Of a stretch of DNA of 29,771 nt, positions 15,139 to 22,526 are shown piece by piece. A model generated the notes under the pieces. That model was not told where the DNA came from. It searched no databases and saw only the letters and a program-made list of their open reading frames with translations. The stretch is from CAZTKP01 sp964614215 (GTDB taxonomy: Bacteria; UBP6; UBA1177): NCBI GenBank assembly GCA_964614215.1, contig CAZTKP010000013.1, positions 1-29,771 on the forward strand. Direction: 5' to 3'. Position 1 is the stretch's first letter; each line of letters begins with the position of its first letter. The position numbers were made by a program, and so were the translations under genes.

Positions 15139-16516
15139 TAACTTATAACAAAATCTTTAACTACGCCCATATGCTGCATCTGTGAAGCAGCGCTGTCACC
15201 GGTTTGCGCAGGAGAGAAGTACTCATCAAGTATAGACTGATTATAAATTCTAGTATCAAAAACAAGTCCGTCATTATAGGTTTTAGTTGAGGAATCAGTG
15301 TTGGAATAATAGACAACAGGAACCTGATAAGCATGAAGATCTGTTCCTGCTATGACAAAGTCGTACTGACTGTTTCTGTTGGAATTGGTATTCTCATTTC
15401 CGTTATCATCTTCCGGGTCCGGTCCTGAAACATAGAAATCTCCATATTTACCGAAGCCGTTCGTGTTAACAGCGGAAGGGCCGTTAAAGTCTCCTCCTAC
15501 AACATAGTAGTAACTTCCCGGATGAGCATCTTTAAGATCTTTAACTTCTTCTGCAATAACTAAAGCTGCACCAACCTGATCACTGGGAGGGCTTGTGTGA
15601 AGATGGACACTTATCGCAAAGAGATCTCTGTCTCCGGGAATATCAATGATCGCCCAGGCGAGCTCACGGTTTGAAAGATAAGGATCGTCCCAGTAACCGC
15701 TATCAATTATGGGCCATTTTGAGACAACTCCGTTGGGGATCTGAAAAGAAGAGCTGTCAACCGAATAATAGTTCGTTCCAACCATTTCCTGAGCCAGTTC
15801 TTTATAGTTCGTATCCGTATTTGACTTGTAGTTCATTTCCTGAACAAGAACAACATCGGGCTGCAGCCCCTGAATTATCCTTATCCCATCTCCTGGATCA
15901 TAGGACTGATAGTTTCCGCTTGTAAGGTTTGATGCAAGAATACGGATCGAAAGAGTCCCTGTATTCCCGGTATCTCCTGTGTCACCAGTGTTTCCAGTAT
16001 TTCCAGTGTCTCCAGTGTTTCCAGTGTCTCCGGTATTTCCGGTATTTCCAGTGTCTCCGGTGTTTCCAGTATTTCCGGTATCTCCAGTATCTCCAGTATC
16101 TCCAGTATCTCCGGTGTCGCCGGTATCTCCGGTGTCTCCAGTATTGCCGGTATCTCCAGTATNNNNNNNNNNNNNNNNNNNNNNNNNNNNNNNNNNNNNN
16201 NNNNNNNNNNNNNNNNNNNNNNNNNNNNNNNNNNNNNNNNNNNNNNNNNNNNNNNNNNNNNNGTATCTCCAGTATCTCCTGTGTCTCCAGTATTCCCTGT
16301 ATTTCCAGTATCCCCTGAGTCACCCGTGTCCACATCGTCCACTTCGTCCGTATCTGTCCCAGTATTGTCAGACATGTCTGAGTCGTTCTCTGTGTCCACT
16401 GTGTCTGTGTCAGTCCCGCTTAAAATGTCATCAGTTTCAATAGAGTTGTTTGAAAAGTCGCAGGAAATTGTTAGAAAAAAAGCCAGAATGGCAATGATTG
16501 TAACTTTTGATCTCAT
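15135..16516 (-). CDS. TG[D/N]-repeat lipoprotein with endonuclease/exonuclease/phosphatase domain
   Basis: Start ATG (16514-16516) has GGAGAA upstream and overlaps the preceding stop as ATGA. The signal peptide MRSKVTIIAILAFFLTISC has acylated Cys19. An acidic Asp/Thr segment and then a TG[D/N] stalk with a 100-N gap follow. The C-terminal 270 residues form an EEP (DNase I-like) domain: RILASNLTSGN, then VVLVQEMNY with the catalytic Glu, SVHLH, GGDFNG (about 15481-15497) with the catalytic Asp/Asn, YDFVIAG, and a final MQHMGVVKDF (15149-15182). That last motif keeps the His but has Gln where most members have Asp (SDH). A surface nuclease or phosphodiesterase is likely. The two halves are read in separate frames only because the gap length is arbitrary. 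Confidence 0.8.
15958..16330. repeat. 9-bp tandem repeat tract coding for TG[D/N] units (copy 2)
   Basis: Tandem 9-base units such as GTATCTCCA, GTGTCTCCG and GTATTTCCG, each coding on the minus strand for T-G-D or T-G-N. It has the same peptide period and very similar bases to the tract at 8752-9042. It contains the gap 16163-16262, so its length is unknown. Confidence 0.95.
16163..16262. other. Assembly gap (100 N) in TG[D/N] repeat tract
   Basis: Exactly 100 N with repeat units on both sides; unknown true length. Confidence 0.97.
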
Positions 16517-17178
16517 TTTGTTTCTCCGGAAAAAGTAAGTCTGTAAAGTATCATCAGTATAGAAATATACGCTATAAATAACGTAACGAATATAAAACAC
16601 GCAAATAATAAGATGCCCGGATCAAAGATAAAGAACGCAGGCACAGAAAAGATCAGAAAAAGAGCCGCCGTCAGATAGGATGTCTTTTTAAAATTGTAAT
16701 GAGGTTCTTTTTTTGAAGGTGCAACTCTAAGCAGAAAGATCAATCCCAGAAAAAAAAGTGATATGTAGGCAAGAAGAAAGATCTTTAACTTTGAAGATGA
16801 GTATCTGCTGATAGTATCCAGCAGAAAGGGATTGGCTTCGGAAATGGCGTTCTCCATTTCTGAAAAAAGCTGCCAGTCGGAAAAAGGTATTTCAATATAG
16901 AACAGGAAAATGTCTTTTACCGGAGGGGTTTCGTAGTGATTGAAGATCGATGAGTCAAATGTCATTTTCTCACTTTCTACTGATAAAGAGCATGTCTTGA
17001 CTGACTGCAGAAGCTCTTCGATGGGTTTTTTCTCAACTGTTATCACGGTAATGGGAAAGCATTTTGTCTTTTTTTCAAGGTAGGAAAATATTCCGGTTGC
17101 AGAATATATCAAAAGAAAAAGCACAAGAAGAAAGATAGTCTTCTTTATGGCTATTTTTAAAAAATTTGCTTCTCCCAA
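16513..17178 (-). CDS. Hypothetical four-helix membrane protein
   Basis: A 221-residue protein with one hydrophobic segment near residues 12-33, a soluble loop of about 95 residues with two Cys (KCFPITVITVEKKP, VKTCSLSVES), then three hydrophobic segments near 130-151, 164-181 and 184-212. The loop probably faces the periplasm. I chose TTG at 17178, which has GGAGGG upstream; the in-frame TTG at 17205 lies in the promoter. The stop overlaps the start of the repeat lipoprotein gene (ATGA), so the two are translated together. No family recognised. Confidence 0.68.
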   Translation of the reverse strand: MGEANFLKIAIKKTIFLLVLFLLIYSATGIFSYLEKKTKCFPITVITVEKKPIEELLQSVKTCSLSVESEKMTFDSSIFNHYETPPVKDIFLFYIEIPFSDWQLFSEMENAISEANPFLLDTISRYSSSKLKIFLLAYISLFFLGLIFLLRVAPSKKEPHYNFKKTSYLTAALFLIFSVPAFFIFDPGILLFACFIFVTLFIAYISILMILYRLTFSGETK

Positions 17179-17204
17179 AACTCCCTCCAGAGAAAAACCT
17201 GTCA

Positions 17205-17232
17205 ATTATACTTAAAATTTCCGGCAAGTAAA
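17205..17232 (-). promoter_or_regulatory. Promoter of the minus-strand membrane protein/lipoprotein pair
   Basis: On the minus strand a perfect TATAAT (plus-strand ATTATA, 17205-17210) lies 16 bases from TTTACT (plus-strand 17227-17232, 4 of 6 matches). It is divergent from, and only 12 bases from, the rpsB promoter. Confidence 0.5.
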
Positions 17233-17244
17233 TCGATTTTTTAC

Positions 17245-17272
17245 TTGACTTAAAGCGGTTGCTAAGTATAAA
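17245..17272 (+). promoter_or_regulatory. rpsB-tsf promoter
   Basis: TTGACT (17245-17250) and TATAAA (17267-17272) are separated by 16 bases. Transcription near 17279 would give a leader of about 105 bases before rpsB, room for the structured leader described next. Confidence 0.65.
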
Positions 17273-17286
17273 ACGCCTGATTTTAA

Positions 17287-17360
17287 GCACCTCCGTGCAG
17301 GGTTCTGTACCTGTCTCTTAAATGAGTGAGCAGAACAGCGGGGGGAAGATGAAACAGGTA
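17287..17360 (+). promoter_or_regulatory. Structured rpsB 5' leader, candidate S2 autoregulatory RNA
   Basis: A small hairpin GCAC-CTCC-GTGC (17287-17298) is followed by a 7-pair stem GTTCTGT (17302-17308) with GCAGAAC (17330-17336, one G-U). The loop of that stem holds ACCTGT (17309-17314), complementary to ACAGGT at 17354-17359, which would form an H-type pseudoknot about 15 bases before the ribosome site. Ribosomal protein S2 represses its own rpsB leader in E. coli; a similar role here is inference from pairing alone. Confidence 0.35.
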
Positions 17361-17383
17361 AATCTTATTATTTGGAGGAAAAA

Positions 17384-18358
17384 ATGCCTGACATTAGAGA
17401 ACTTTTGAAAGCAGGAGCACATTTCGGTCACCAGAAGCAGAAGTGGAATCCCAAAATGGCGCCCTACATTTTTACAGAACGTAACAACATCCACATCATT
17501 GATCTTCAGAAATCAGTGGAACTTCTTGAGAATGCAATGAAATTCGTTAAGCAGCTCGGAATGAACGGGGAAAAACTTTTTCTCGTTGGAACAAAGAGAC
17601 AGGCTTCTGAAGTTATTAAAGAAGAAGCTGAAAAAGCTGAAGTGCCTTACGTAAATTACCGCTGGCTTGGCGGAATGCTTACAAACTTTGTAACAATTAA
17701 TCAGTCGGTAAAGAAACTTAAGAACTTTGAGAGCATTCTCGAAGGAGAGAAAAGAGGCATCTACACTAAAAAAGAGCTTTCCGACATGGAAAAGAAAAAG
17801 ATCAAACTTGAAAGAAACCTTTCAGGGATCGTTAAGATGGACAGAATGCCTGCAGCTATTTTCATAGTTGATCCCATGAGAGAGCATATTGCTGTAAACG
17901 AAGCAAGAATACTCGGTATTCCGATCATCGCTATCGTTGATACCAACAGCGATCCTGACAACATTGATTTCATCATTCCTGCAAACGACGATGGAATGAG
18001 ATCAATATCGATCATCACTTCAGAGATCATTGATGCATATCTTGAAGGCTATGAACTTTACAGACAGCAGAAGGTTACTGAAGAAAAAGATAAGAAAGAG
18101 AAACCTTCTACAATGAAGAAAGAGACAAGAAGAGTTGCCGGCAGAAAGGTTAAGGTAAAGAGAATTGCCACAACAGAAGGCGGCGAAGAAGAAAAAGCTG
18201 AAAAGGCTGTTGAAGAAGAAGAAAACGCAGAAGAGAAAAAACCTGAAGTAAAAAAGATAGTAAAAAAAGCTCCTGCAAAGAAAACTCCGAAAAAGGAAGA
18301 AATAGAAGAAAAGAAGGAAGCTGCTGAAGAGAAAACTGAAGAGAAAACTGAAGAGTAG
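17384..18358 (+). CDS. rpsB: 30S ribosomal protein S2 with acidic/basic C-terminal extension
   Basis: Small-subunit ribosomal protein S2. The N-terminus MPDIRELLKAGAHFGHQKQKWNPKM and the YRWLGGMLTNF, AIFIVDP and IPIIAIVDTNSDP segments are characteristic. ATG 17384 has GGAGG five bases upstream; a TTG at 17372 overlaps it. The core ends near residue 235. About 85 further residues are Lys, Glu and Ala rich (KKAPAKKTPKK, then repeated EEKTEEKTEE), giving 324 residues against the usual 230-260. Such tails occur in some lineages, with unknown effect. tsf begins nine bases after the stop, the classic rpsB-tsf operon. Confidence 0.98.
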   Translation: MPDIRELLKAGAHFGHQKQKWNPKMAPYIFTERNNIHIIDLQKSVELLENAMKFVKQLGMNGEKLFLVGTKRQASEVIKEEAEKAEVPYVNYRWLGGMLTNFVTINQSVKKLKNFESILEGEKRGIYTKKELSDMEKKKIKLERNLSGIVKMDRMPAAIFIVDPMREHIAVNEARILGIPIIAIVDTNSDPDNIDFIIPANDDGMRSISIITSEIIDAYLEGYELYRQQKVTEEKDKKEKPSTMKKETRRVAGRKVKVKRIATTEGGEEEKAEKAVEEEENAEEKKPEVKKIVKKAPAKKTPKKEEIEEKKEAAEEKTEEKTEE

Positions 18359-18367
18359 GAGGAACAG

Positions 18368-19288
18368 ATGAACATTAGTGCATCAATGGTAAAAGAGCTT
18401 AGAGAAAAAAGCGGTGCCGGAATGATGGATTGCAAAAAAGCTCTTATGGAAGCAAATGCAGATATGGAAAAGGCAATGGAGATCCTTAAAGAAAAGGGTA
18501 TCGCCAAAGCTGCGAAAAAATCAGGTCGTGTTGCAAGTGAGGGCGTTGTGCTTTCATCTATCAGCAACAACTCGGGACTACTTCTTGAGCTTAACTGTGA
18601 GACAGATTTCGCAGCTAAGAGCGAAGGATTCAAGTCACTTTCAGACAAGATGGCACAGTACTTCATGGAAAATGCCGGAGAAGAAGGTCAGGTTGTTTCA
18701 ATGGAAGAAAAATTCTACAACGAAACTATTGAAAAGATGACTTCCGATGCCGTTGCAACAATAGGCGAGAACATCAAACCGAGAAGATTTGTAAAATACA
18801 ATGCCGACGACAATTCACTTATTCATTCATACATTCACATGGGTGGAAAGATCGGTGTTATGCTTGAGGTTCAGGCTCCTTCAAAAGAGATAGCCGGCAA
18901 ACCTGAAGTTGTTGAGATGAGTGACGGTATCGCAATGCAGATCGCTTCAATGCGTCCGGAATGTGTCGACACAGATTCTTTCCCGCAGGAAGTTGTTGAA
19001 GCTGAAAGAAAGGTCTTCCTTGCTCAGGTTATGGAGATGGGAAAACCGCAGAATATTGCAGAAAAGATCGTTGACGGTAAAATAAAGAAGTTCGTTTCAG
19101 AAAATACGCTTCTTGAGCAGGTTTTTGTTATGAACTCCGATCAGAAGGTAAAAGACTTCGTTAAAGAAGTTGCCGGCAAGGTTGGCGGAGAACTTAAACT
19201 TGTAAGATTCGCTCGTTTTGAACTTGGTGAAGGAATCGAGAAGAAAGAGGAGAACTTTGCAGAAGAAGTTGCTGCACAGATAAAGTGA
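18368..19288 (+). CDS. tsf: Elongation factor Ts
   Basis: Nucleotide exchange factor that reloads EF-Tu with GTP. The N-terminal UBA-like domain (ISASMVKELREKSGAGMMDCKKAL) and the EF-Tu-contacting LNCETDFAAKSEGF motif, matching the TDFV core of E. coli EF-Ts, are clear. The 306-residue length is slightly above the E. coli protein (283). A GGAGGA ribosome site overlaps the rpsB stop. An intrinsic terminator 34 bases downstream closes the rpsB-tsf unit. Confidence 0.97.
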   Translation: MNISASMVKELREKSGAGMMDCKKALMEANADMEKAMEILKEKGIAKAAKKSGRVASEGVVLSSISNNSGLLLELNCETDFAAKSEGFKSLSDKMAQYFMENAGEEGQVVSMEEKFYNETIEKMTSDAVATIGENIKPRRFVKYNADDNSLIHSYIHMGGKIGVMLEVQAPSKEIAGKPEVVEMSDGIAMQIASMRPECVDTDSFPQEVVEAERKVFLAQVMEMGKPQNIAEKIVDGKIKKFVSENTLLEQVFVMNSDQKVKDFVKEVAGKVGGELKLVRFARFELGEGIEKKEENFAEEVAAQIK

Positions 19289-19321
19289 TAAAATGATTTT
19301 TAAGTTTTTACAGAAAATTAT

Positions 19322-19358
19322 AGGGGAGCATTCTTTGAGGATGCTCCTTTCTTTTTTT
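19322..19358 (+). terminator. Intrinsic terminator after tsf, overlapping the tolC-like start region
   Basis: GGAGCAT (19325-19331) pairs perfectly with ATGCTCC (19341-19347) across a 9-base loop. Three further weak pairs extend outward, and TTTCTTTTTTT follows at once. This is a classic Rho-independent terminator. Its 5' arm contains the best ribosome binding site of the next gene (GGGGAG) and its loop contains that gene's likely TTG start. Confidence 0.75.
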
Positions 19359-20705
19359 ATGTTATTTTGTTTTTTCGGACTTAATGCTGAAGAAACTGCT
19401 AAGGATGTAAAAGAATACTCTAAAGATGAATTTGTCGAGGAATTTCTGAAGAAGGCGGATGTCGTTGAATCTCTCAGGCAGGAGATAAAGGTTGCACAGG
19501 CTGATTATGACAGCGTTCTGGCTCAGTATTTTCCCAAAGTTAAGATGACTTTCGGTCTGGGTCCTCATCCTAAGTACGAATATGAACCTATCAGGCTGGA
19601 ACATAACGATGAAACCGGTAAGGATTACATAGTCAATGATAACTGGAAGCACTATACCTGGGATTTCAGTGAATACGGTATAGCCCTGAGGCTTAAAGCT
19701 CAGTTCATGATGCCTATCTATACTTTCGGCAAGTTCATGAATGGAAGAGATGCGGCACTTGCAGGTGTGGAGGTGAGCGAAGCCCAGGCAGAAATAGGTG
19801 AGCTTAAACTTAGAAAGGAAGCTGCGACATACTACTGGTCATGGGTTATGGCAAATGAGATGCTTGATCTGATGAAGCCGGCCGTGAAAAAGGTGACCGA
19901 GGCTGAAGAAAAGTTGAAAAAAATGCTCTATGAAGAAAAAGAGGGTGTTTCACAGAAGCATCTTGTTAAACTTAGAATAGAGAAAGAAAAGCTTATGTAT
20001 CGCCTTAAAGGGCTTGAACTTCAGCATGAAACTCTTAAAGCAGCTCTCGATAAGATCCTGGGAGATAACTGGAAGATTGCTGATACGAGGATCGCAAAGC
20101 AGAGTTATGAAAGAGATTATGACAGCATCCTCACTTACATGTCTAATGAAAGTCCCTATCGCAGGTATTTGAGCAGTGGACTGGATGCACTCGAAAATCT
20201 CTATGATTACGAGGTCTGTAATCTGTTTCCTGATTTCGGTCTTGCAGGATATTTTGAATATAAATATACAAGTTCGGTCTATGAAAATGACTATCCCTAT
20301 GCTGACAGTCCTTACAACGGATGGGATGGTGAAGTCGGTATAGGAATAACAATGAACATTAATTTTGTCGAGCAGGCAAGAAAGATCCAGAAGGCAAAAG
20401 CCAAATGGAAGGCGATGGTCGCTAAGGCAAATTTTATGGAAAAGACAGTTCCTGTTCTGATAAAAAAGAAGTATAACGAGCTCAAGGCTCTTGAATCACA
20501 GGTTAAACACGTTAAAAATGCAAGGAAGTATGCCAAGGGCTGGATGACGATGGAATTTTCTAACTACGAGAGTGGTTTTAACAATACAAACGATCTGATA
20601 GATGCCGTGAAGGCTTATTTTGAGAATGAATATCTTTATCTGAAATCGGTCTATGACTACAATATGAAGATAGAAGATATTATTGAAACAACGGGTGCGA
20701 GGTAA
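19335..20705 (+). CDS. TolC-family outer-membrane efflux protein
   Basis: Outer-membrane channel/periplasmic tunnel component for type I secretion or efflux. From TTG 19335 the protein has 456 residues, the usual TolC size. A signal peptide (MRMLLSFFMLFCFFGLNA) is followed by the repeated outer-membrane-factor pattern: VAQADYDSVLAQYFPKV, barrel-strand segments such as FMMPIYTFGKF, long heptad-like helices (KEAATYYWSWVMANEMLDL), and a second half with VGIGITMNINFVEQARKIQKAKAKW. I preferred TTG 19335 because GGGGAG lies six bases upstream; the longer reading from ATG 19293 has no ribosome site and would place the terminator inside the gene. No inner-membrane pump is adjacent; mlaC-like follows two bases later. 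Confidence 0.82.
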   Translation: MRMLLSFFMLFCFFGLNAEETAKDVKEYSKDEFVEEFLKKADVVESLRQEIKVAQADYDSVLAQYFPKVKMTFGLGPHPKYEYEPIRLEHNDETGKDYIVNDNWKHYTWDFSEYGIALRLKAQFMMPIYTFGKFMNGRDAALAGVEVSEAQAEIGELKLRKEAATYYWSWVMANEMLDLMKPAVKKVTEAEEKLKKMLYEEKEGVSQKHLVKLRIEKEKLMYRLKGLELQHETLKAALDKILGDNWKIADTRIAKQSYERDYDSILTYMSNESPYRRYLSSGLDALENLYDYEVCNLFPDFGLAGYFEYKYTSSVYENDYPYADSPYNGWDGEVGIGITMNINFVEQARKIQKAKAKWKAMVAKANFMEKTVPVLIKKKYNELKALESQVKHVKNARKYAKGWMTMEFSNYESGFNNTNDLIDAVKAYFENEYLYLKSVYDYNMKIEDIIETTGAR

Positions 20706-20707
20706 AA

Positions 20708-21412
20708 ATGAAAAAAGTATTCTCTTTAATTGCTTTCATTTTTCTTCTTCAGGGTCTTACCTATGCGGCATCTGATGCAAAGACTGCAAATGTCAATGAT
20801 GCGGTAAAGTTCCTCGAGAAGAACGAACAGATCCTTGAGAAATGGGGAAATACCAAGGTAAAGAGAGGCTCAAAGAAGTTTTTCCAGAAAGATAAGGAAA
20901 TGAAAAAGGTCGTTGATGAACTTATTGACTACCGTTTTATTGCAAGATACATAATCGGTGAGGTCTGGGATAAGACTGATGAGGCGACAAAACAAGAGCT
21001 TTTTGATAAGATAAAGGAACTTTTTACAGAGCTTTATCTGGAAGATATGTTCTACAATAACTCCTACGAGAAAAAGTACATTGATAAAGGTGTTGAGACA
21101 ATGTACATCAAGGGAGCTCCTAAAAGTGTTTTCATAACTACTGAGATTCAGGTTATTTTCAAAGGTAAGCCTGTAATTTACGAGCTTATCTACCATCTCC
21201 ACCTAATTGACGGGAACTACAAGGTGTTCGATGTCGAGCTTGATACTGTCAGCATGGTTAGAAACTACAAGGAGCAGTTTAACAAAAGCATAAAAGATAA
21301 GAGCGTTAAGGAACTTATAAAGAAGCTTGACGGGATTATCAAAAAGAAAAAAACCGGCAAGAAAAAATCATCTAATAAATCAAAGTCTCCTGCAAAAAAG
21401 AAAAGTAAGTAG
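20708..21412 (+). CDS. mlaC: MlaC/Ttg2D-family periplasmic phospholipid-binding protein
   Basis: Periplasmic carrier that moves phospholipids between inner and outer membranes in the Mla system. It has signal peptide MKKVFSLIAFIFLLQGLTYA, then the family's YRFIARYIIGEVWDKT (DFxxMARxxLGxxW pattern), FTELYLEDMFYNN, and the late LIDGNYKVFDVELDTVSMVRNYKEQF, close to the conserved WKVYDVxxDGVSLVxNYRxQF. The C-terminal 30 residues are almost all Lys, Ser and Thr, an unusual basic tail. No other Mla genes are in the window. It begins two bases after the tolC-like stop and shares one base (TAGTG) with queH. The link with TolC suggests an envelope export or lipid-transport unit. Confidence 0.85.
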   Translation: MKKVFSLIAFIFLLQGLTYAASDAKTANVNDAVKFLEKNEQILEKWGNTKVKRGSKKFFQKDKEMKKVVDELIDYRFIARYIIGEVWDKTDEATKQELFDKIKELFTELYLEDMFYNNSYEKKYIDKGVETMYIKGAPKSVFITTEIQVIFKGKPVIYELIYHLHLIDGNYKVFDVELDTVSMVRNYKEQFNKSIKDKSVKELIKKLDGIIKKKKTGKKKSSNKSKSPAKKKSK

Positions 21413-21972
21413 TGAAAAAGATCCTTCTTCACACCTGCTGTGCACCCTGTGTCAGTGCATCAATAGAAAAGCTTATAGATTCAGAAAGTTACGATGTCAC
21501 GGCTTTTTACTATAATCCCAATATTTCTCCTCAAAGTGAAGAGGAGAAGAGGTTTAAGGAGCTTGAGCGTTATCTAGATGAAAGATACCGGGGAGAGGTA
21601 GGTCTTATCCGCGGGAAGTATGATTTCAGGAACTGGAGCGATCTTATCAGTCCTGTCTCAAAAAGCGGAGAGGGCGGTTTCAGATGCAGGATCTGTTATT
21701 ATCTGAGGCTTCTGGAAACATTTAAGATCGCCAAAGAGAATGGTTTTGATTCCGTTTCTTCAACTCTTTCTATCAGTCCATACAAAAATCGTGACTGGCT
21801 TAATGAAATAGGAAATCTTCTGGCAGAAAAGTTCTCAGTTGAATGGATCGATGAGGATTACGATTACAGAAGATCGGTCGAACTTTCAAAAGAGTACGGT
21901 CTCTACCGCCAGAATTACTGCGGTTGTGCCTATTCAAAGGCCGAGATGGACGAAAGAAGAAAGAAGCGCTAA
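21412..21972 (+). CDS. queH: Epoxyqueuosine reductase QueH
   Basis: Iron-sulfur enzyme that reduces epoxyqueuosine to queuosine in tRNA, the last step of queuosine synthesis in bacteria lacking QueG. The 186-residue protein shows the diagnostic motifs: LLHTCCAPC (Cys9, Cys10, Cys13), YYNPNISP, GGFRCRICYYLRL (Cys92, Cys95), ISPYKN and YRQNYCGC (Cys170, Cys172). All expected cluster and metal cysteines are present. Start is GTG 21412, overlapping the mlaC stop by one base, so expression depends on the tolC-mlaC transcript. It converges with iorB copy 2 with a 4-base overlap and no visible terminator. Confidence 0.93.
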   Translation: MKKILLHTCCAPCVSASIEKLIDSESYDVTAFYYNPNISPQSEEEKRFKELERYLDERYRGEVGLIRGKYDFRNWSDLISPVSKSGEGGFRCRICYYLRLLETFKIAKENGFDSVSSTLSISPYKNRDWLNEIGNLLAEKFSVEWIDEDYDYRRSVELSKEYGLYRQNYCGCAYSKAEMDERRKKR

Positions 21973-22526
21973 CTTTTCAGAACTTGAATATTGGCTCTAA
22001 GCATCTTTTCCGGCATAAGATCCGCCATAGCCTTTTCACAGACTTCGTAATTTAAGCCTTCGATCAGTTTATTTTTTACAATTGATGAAAGAACGGCAAT
22101 ATTCTGCATTCTTGTATCAGGAAGATCACTTGAGAATACTCTGATATTTCTTCCTTTAACTTTTTTCATTACTTCTTCAGTAGTGATCTCATTTTCTGCT
22201 CCAAGTCTTACAGGAAGAGGCTGCCACGAGGTATCGTACCAGACAAGAGCGCCGTCTTTTTTAAGCATTTCAAGCCCACTTCGCAAAGCTTCATGTCTTT
22301 CAAGTGCGATAACGATATCTGCATCGCCTTTTTCAATTAGAGGCGAGTGAACATTTTCGCCGATACGAAGCTGAGAAACGACCACGCCTCCTCTTTGAGC
22401 CAGTCCGTGGGTATCAACGCCTTTGAACTTGTATCCGGCATGATCAACTGCACGCACAAGTATTTCACTGAGCATTCCTATTCCCTGTCCGCCAACTCCT
22501 GTCATGAATATATTTAAGCTTTTCAT
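21969..22526 (-). CDS. iorB: Indolepyruvate ferredoxin oxidoreductase beta subunit, copy 2
   Basis: A 185-residue IorB with GVGGQGI at residues 11-17 and the conserved DTHGLAQRGGVVVSQLRIG segment. It pairs with the iorA copy just upstream on the same strand; the start overlaps the iorA stop by one base (TAATG) behind GGAGG. It is clearly diverged from the copy at 1721-2302, for example GLAQRGG against GMSQRGG, so this is an old duplication or separate acquisition, not a recent tandem copy. Confidence 0.92.
   Translation of the reverse strand: MKSLNIFMTGVGGQGIGMLSEILVRAVDHAGYKFKGVDTHGLAQRGGVVVSQLRIGENVHSPLIEKGDADIVIALERHEALRSGLEMLKKDGALVWYDTSWQPLPVRLGAENEITTEEVMKKVKGRNIRVFSSDLPDTRMQNIAVLSSIVKNKLIEGLNYEVCEKAMADLMPEKMLRANIQVLKS

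Noticed and set aside
15929..16443. Plus-strand repeat-rich frames opposite the second stalk
   Set aside because: They are antisense to the 9-base repeats of the EEP lipoprotein; no ribosome site or recognisable domain.
15881..16600. Apparent split of the EEP lipoprotein into two genes with a frame change to ILEIPE-type repeats
   Set aside because: The frame change is produced by the arbitrary 100-N gap. Reading each side in the TG[D/N] frame gives one continuous protein.
17322..17408. Small upstream reading frame in the rpsB leader overlapping the rpsB start
   Set aside because: No ribosome site before its ATG, and it overlaps the structured leader; chance opening is more likely.
18058..18666. 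202-residue minus-strand frame across the rpsB/tsf junction
   Set aside because: Ser/Phe-rich antisense of the Lys/Glu-rich S2 tail and of EF-Ts; both genes on the plus strand are certain.
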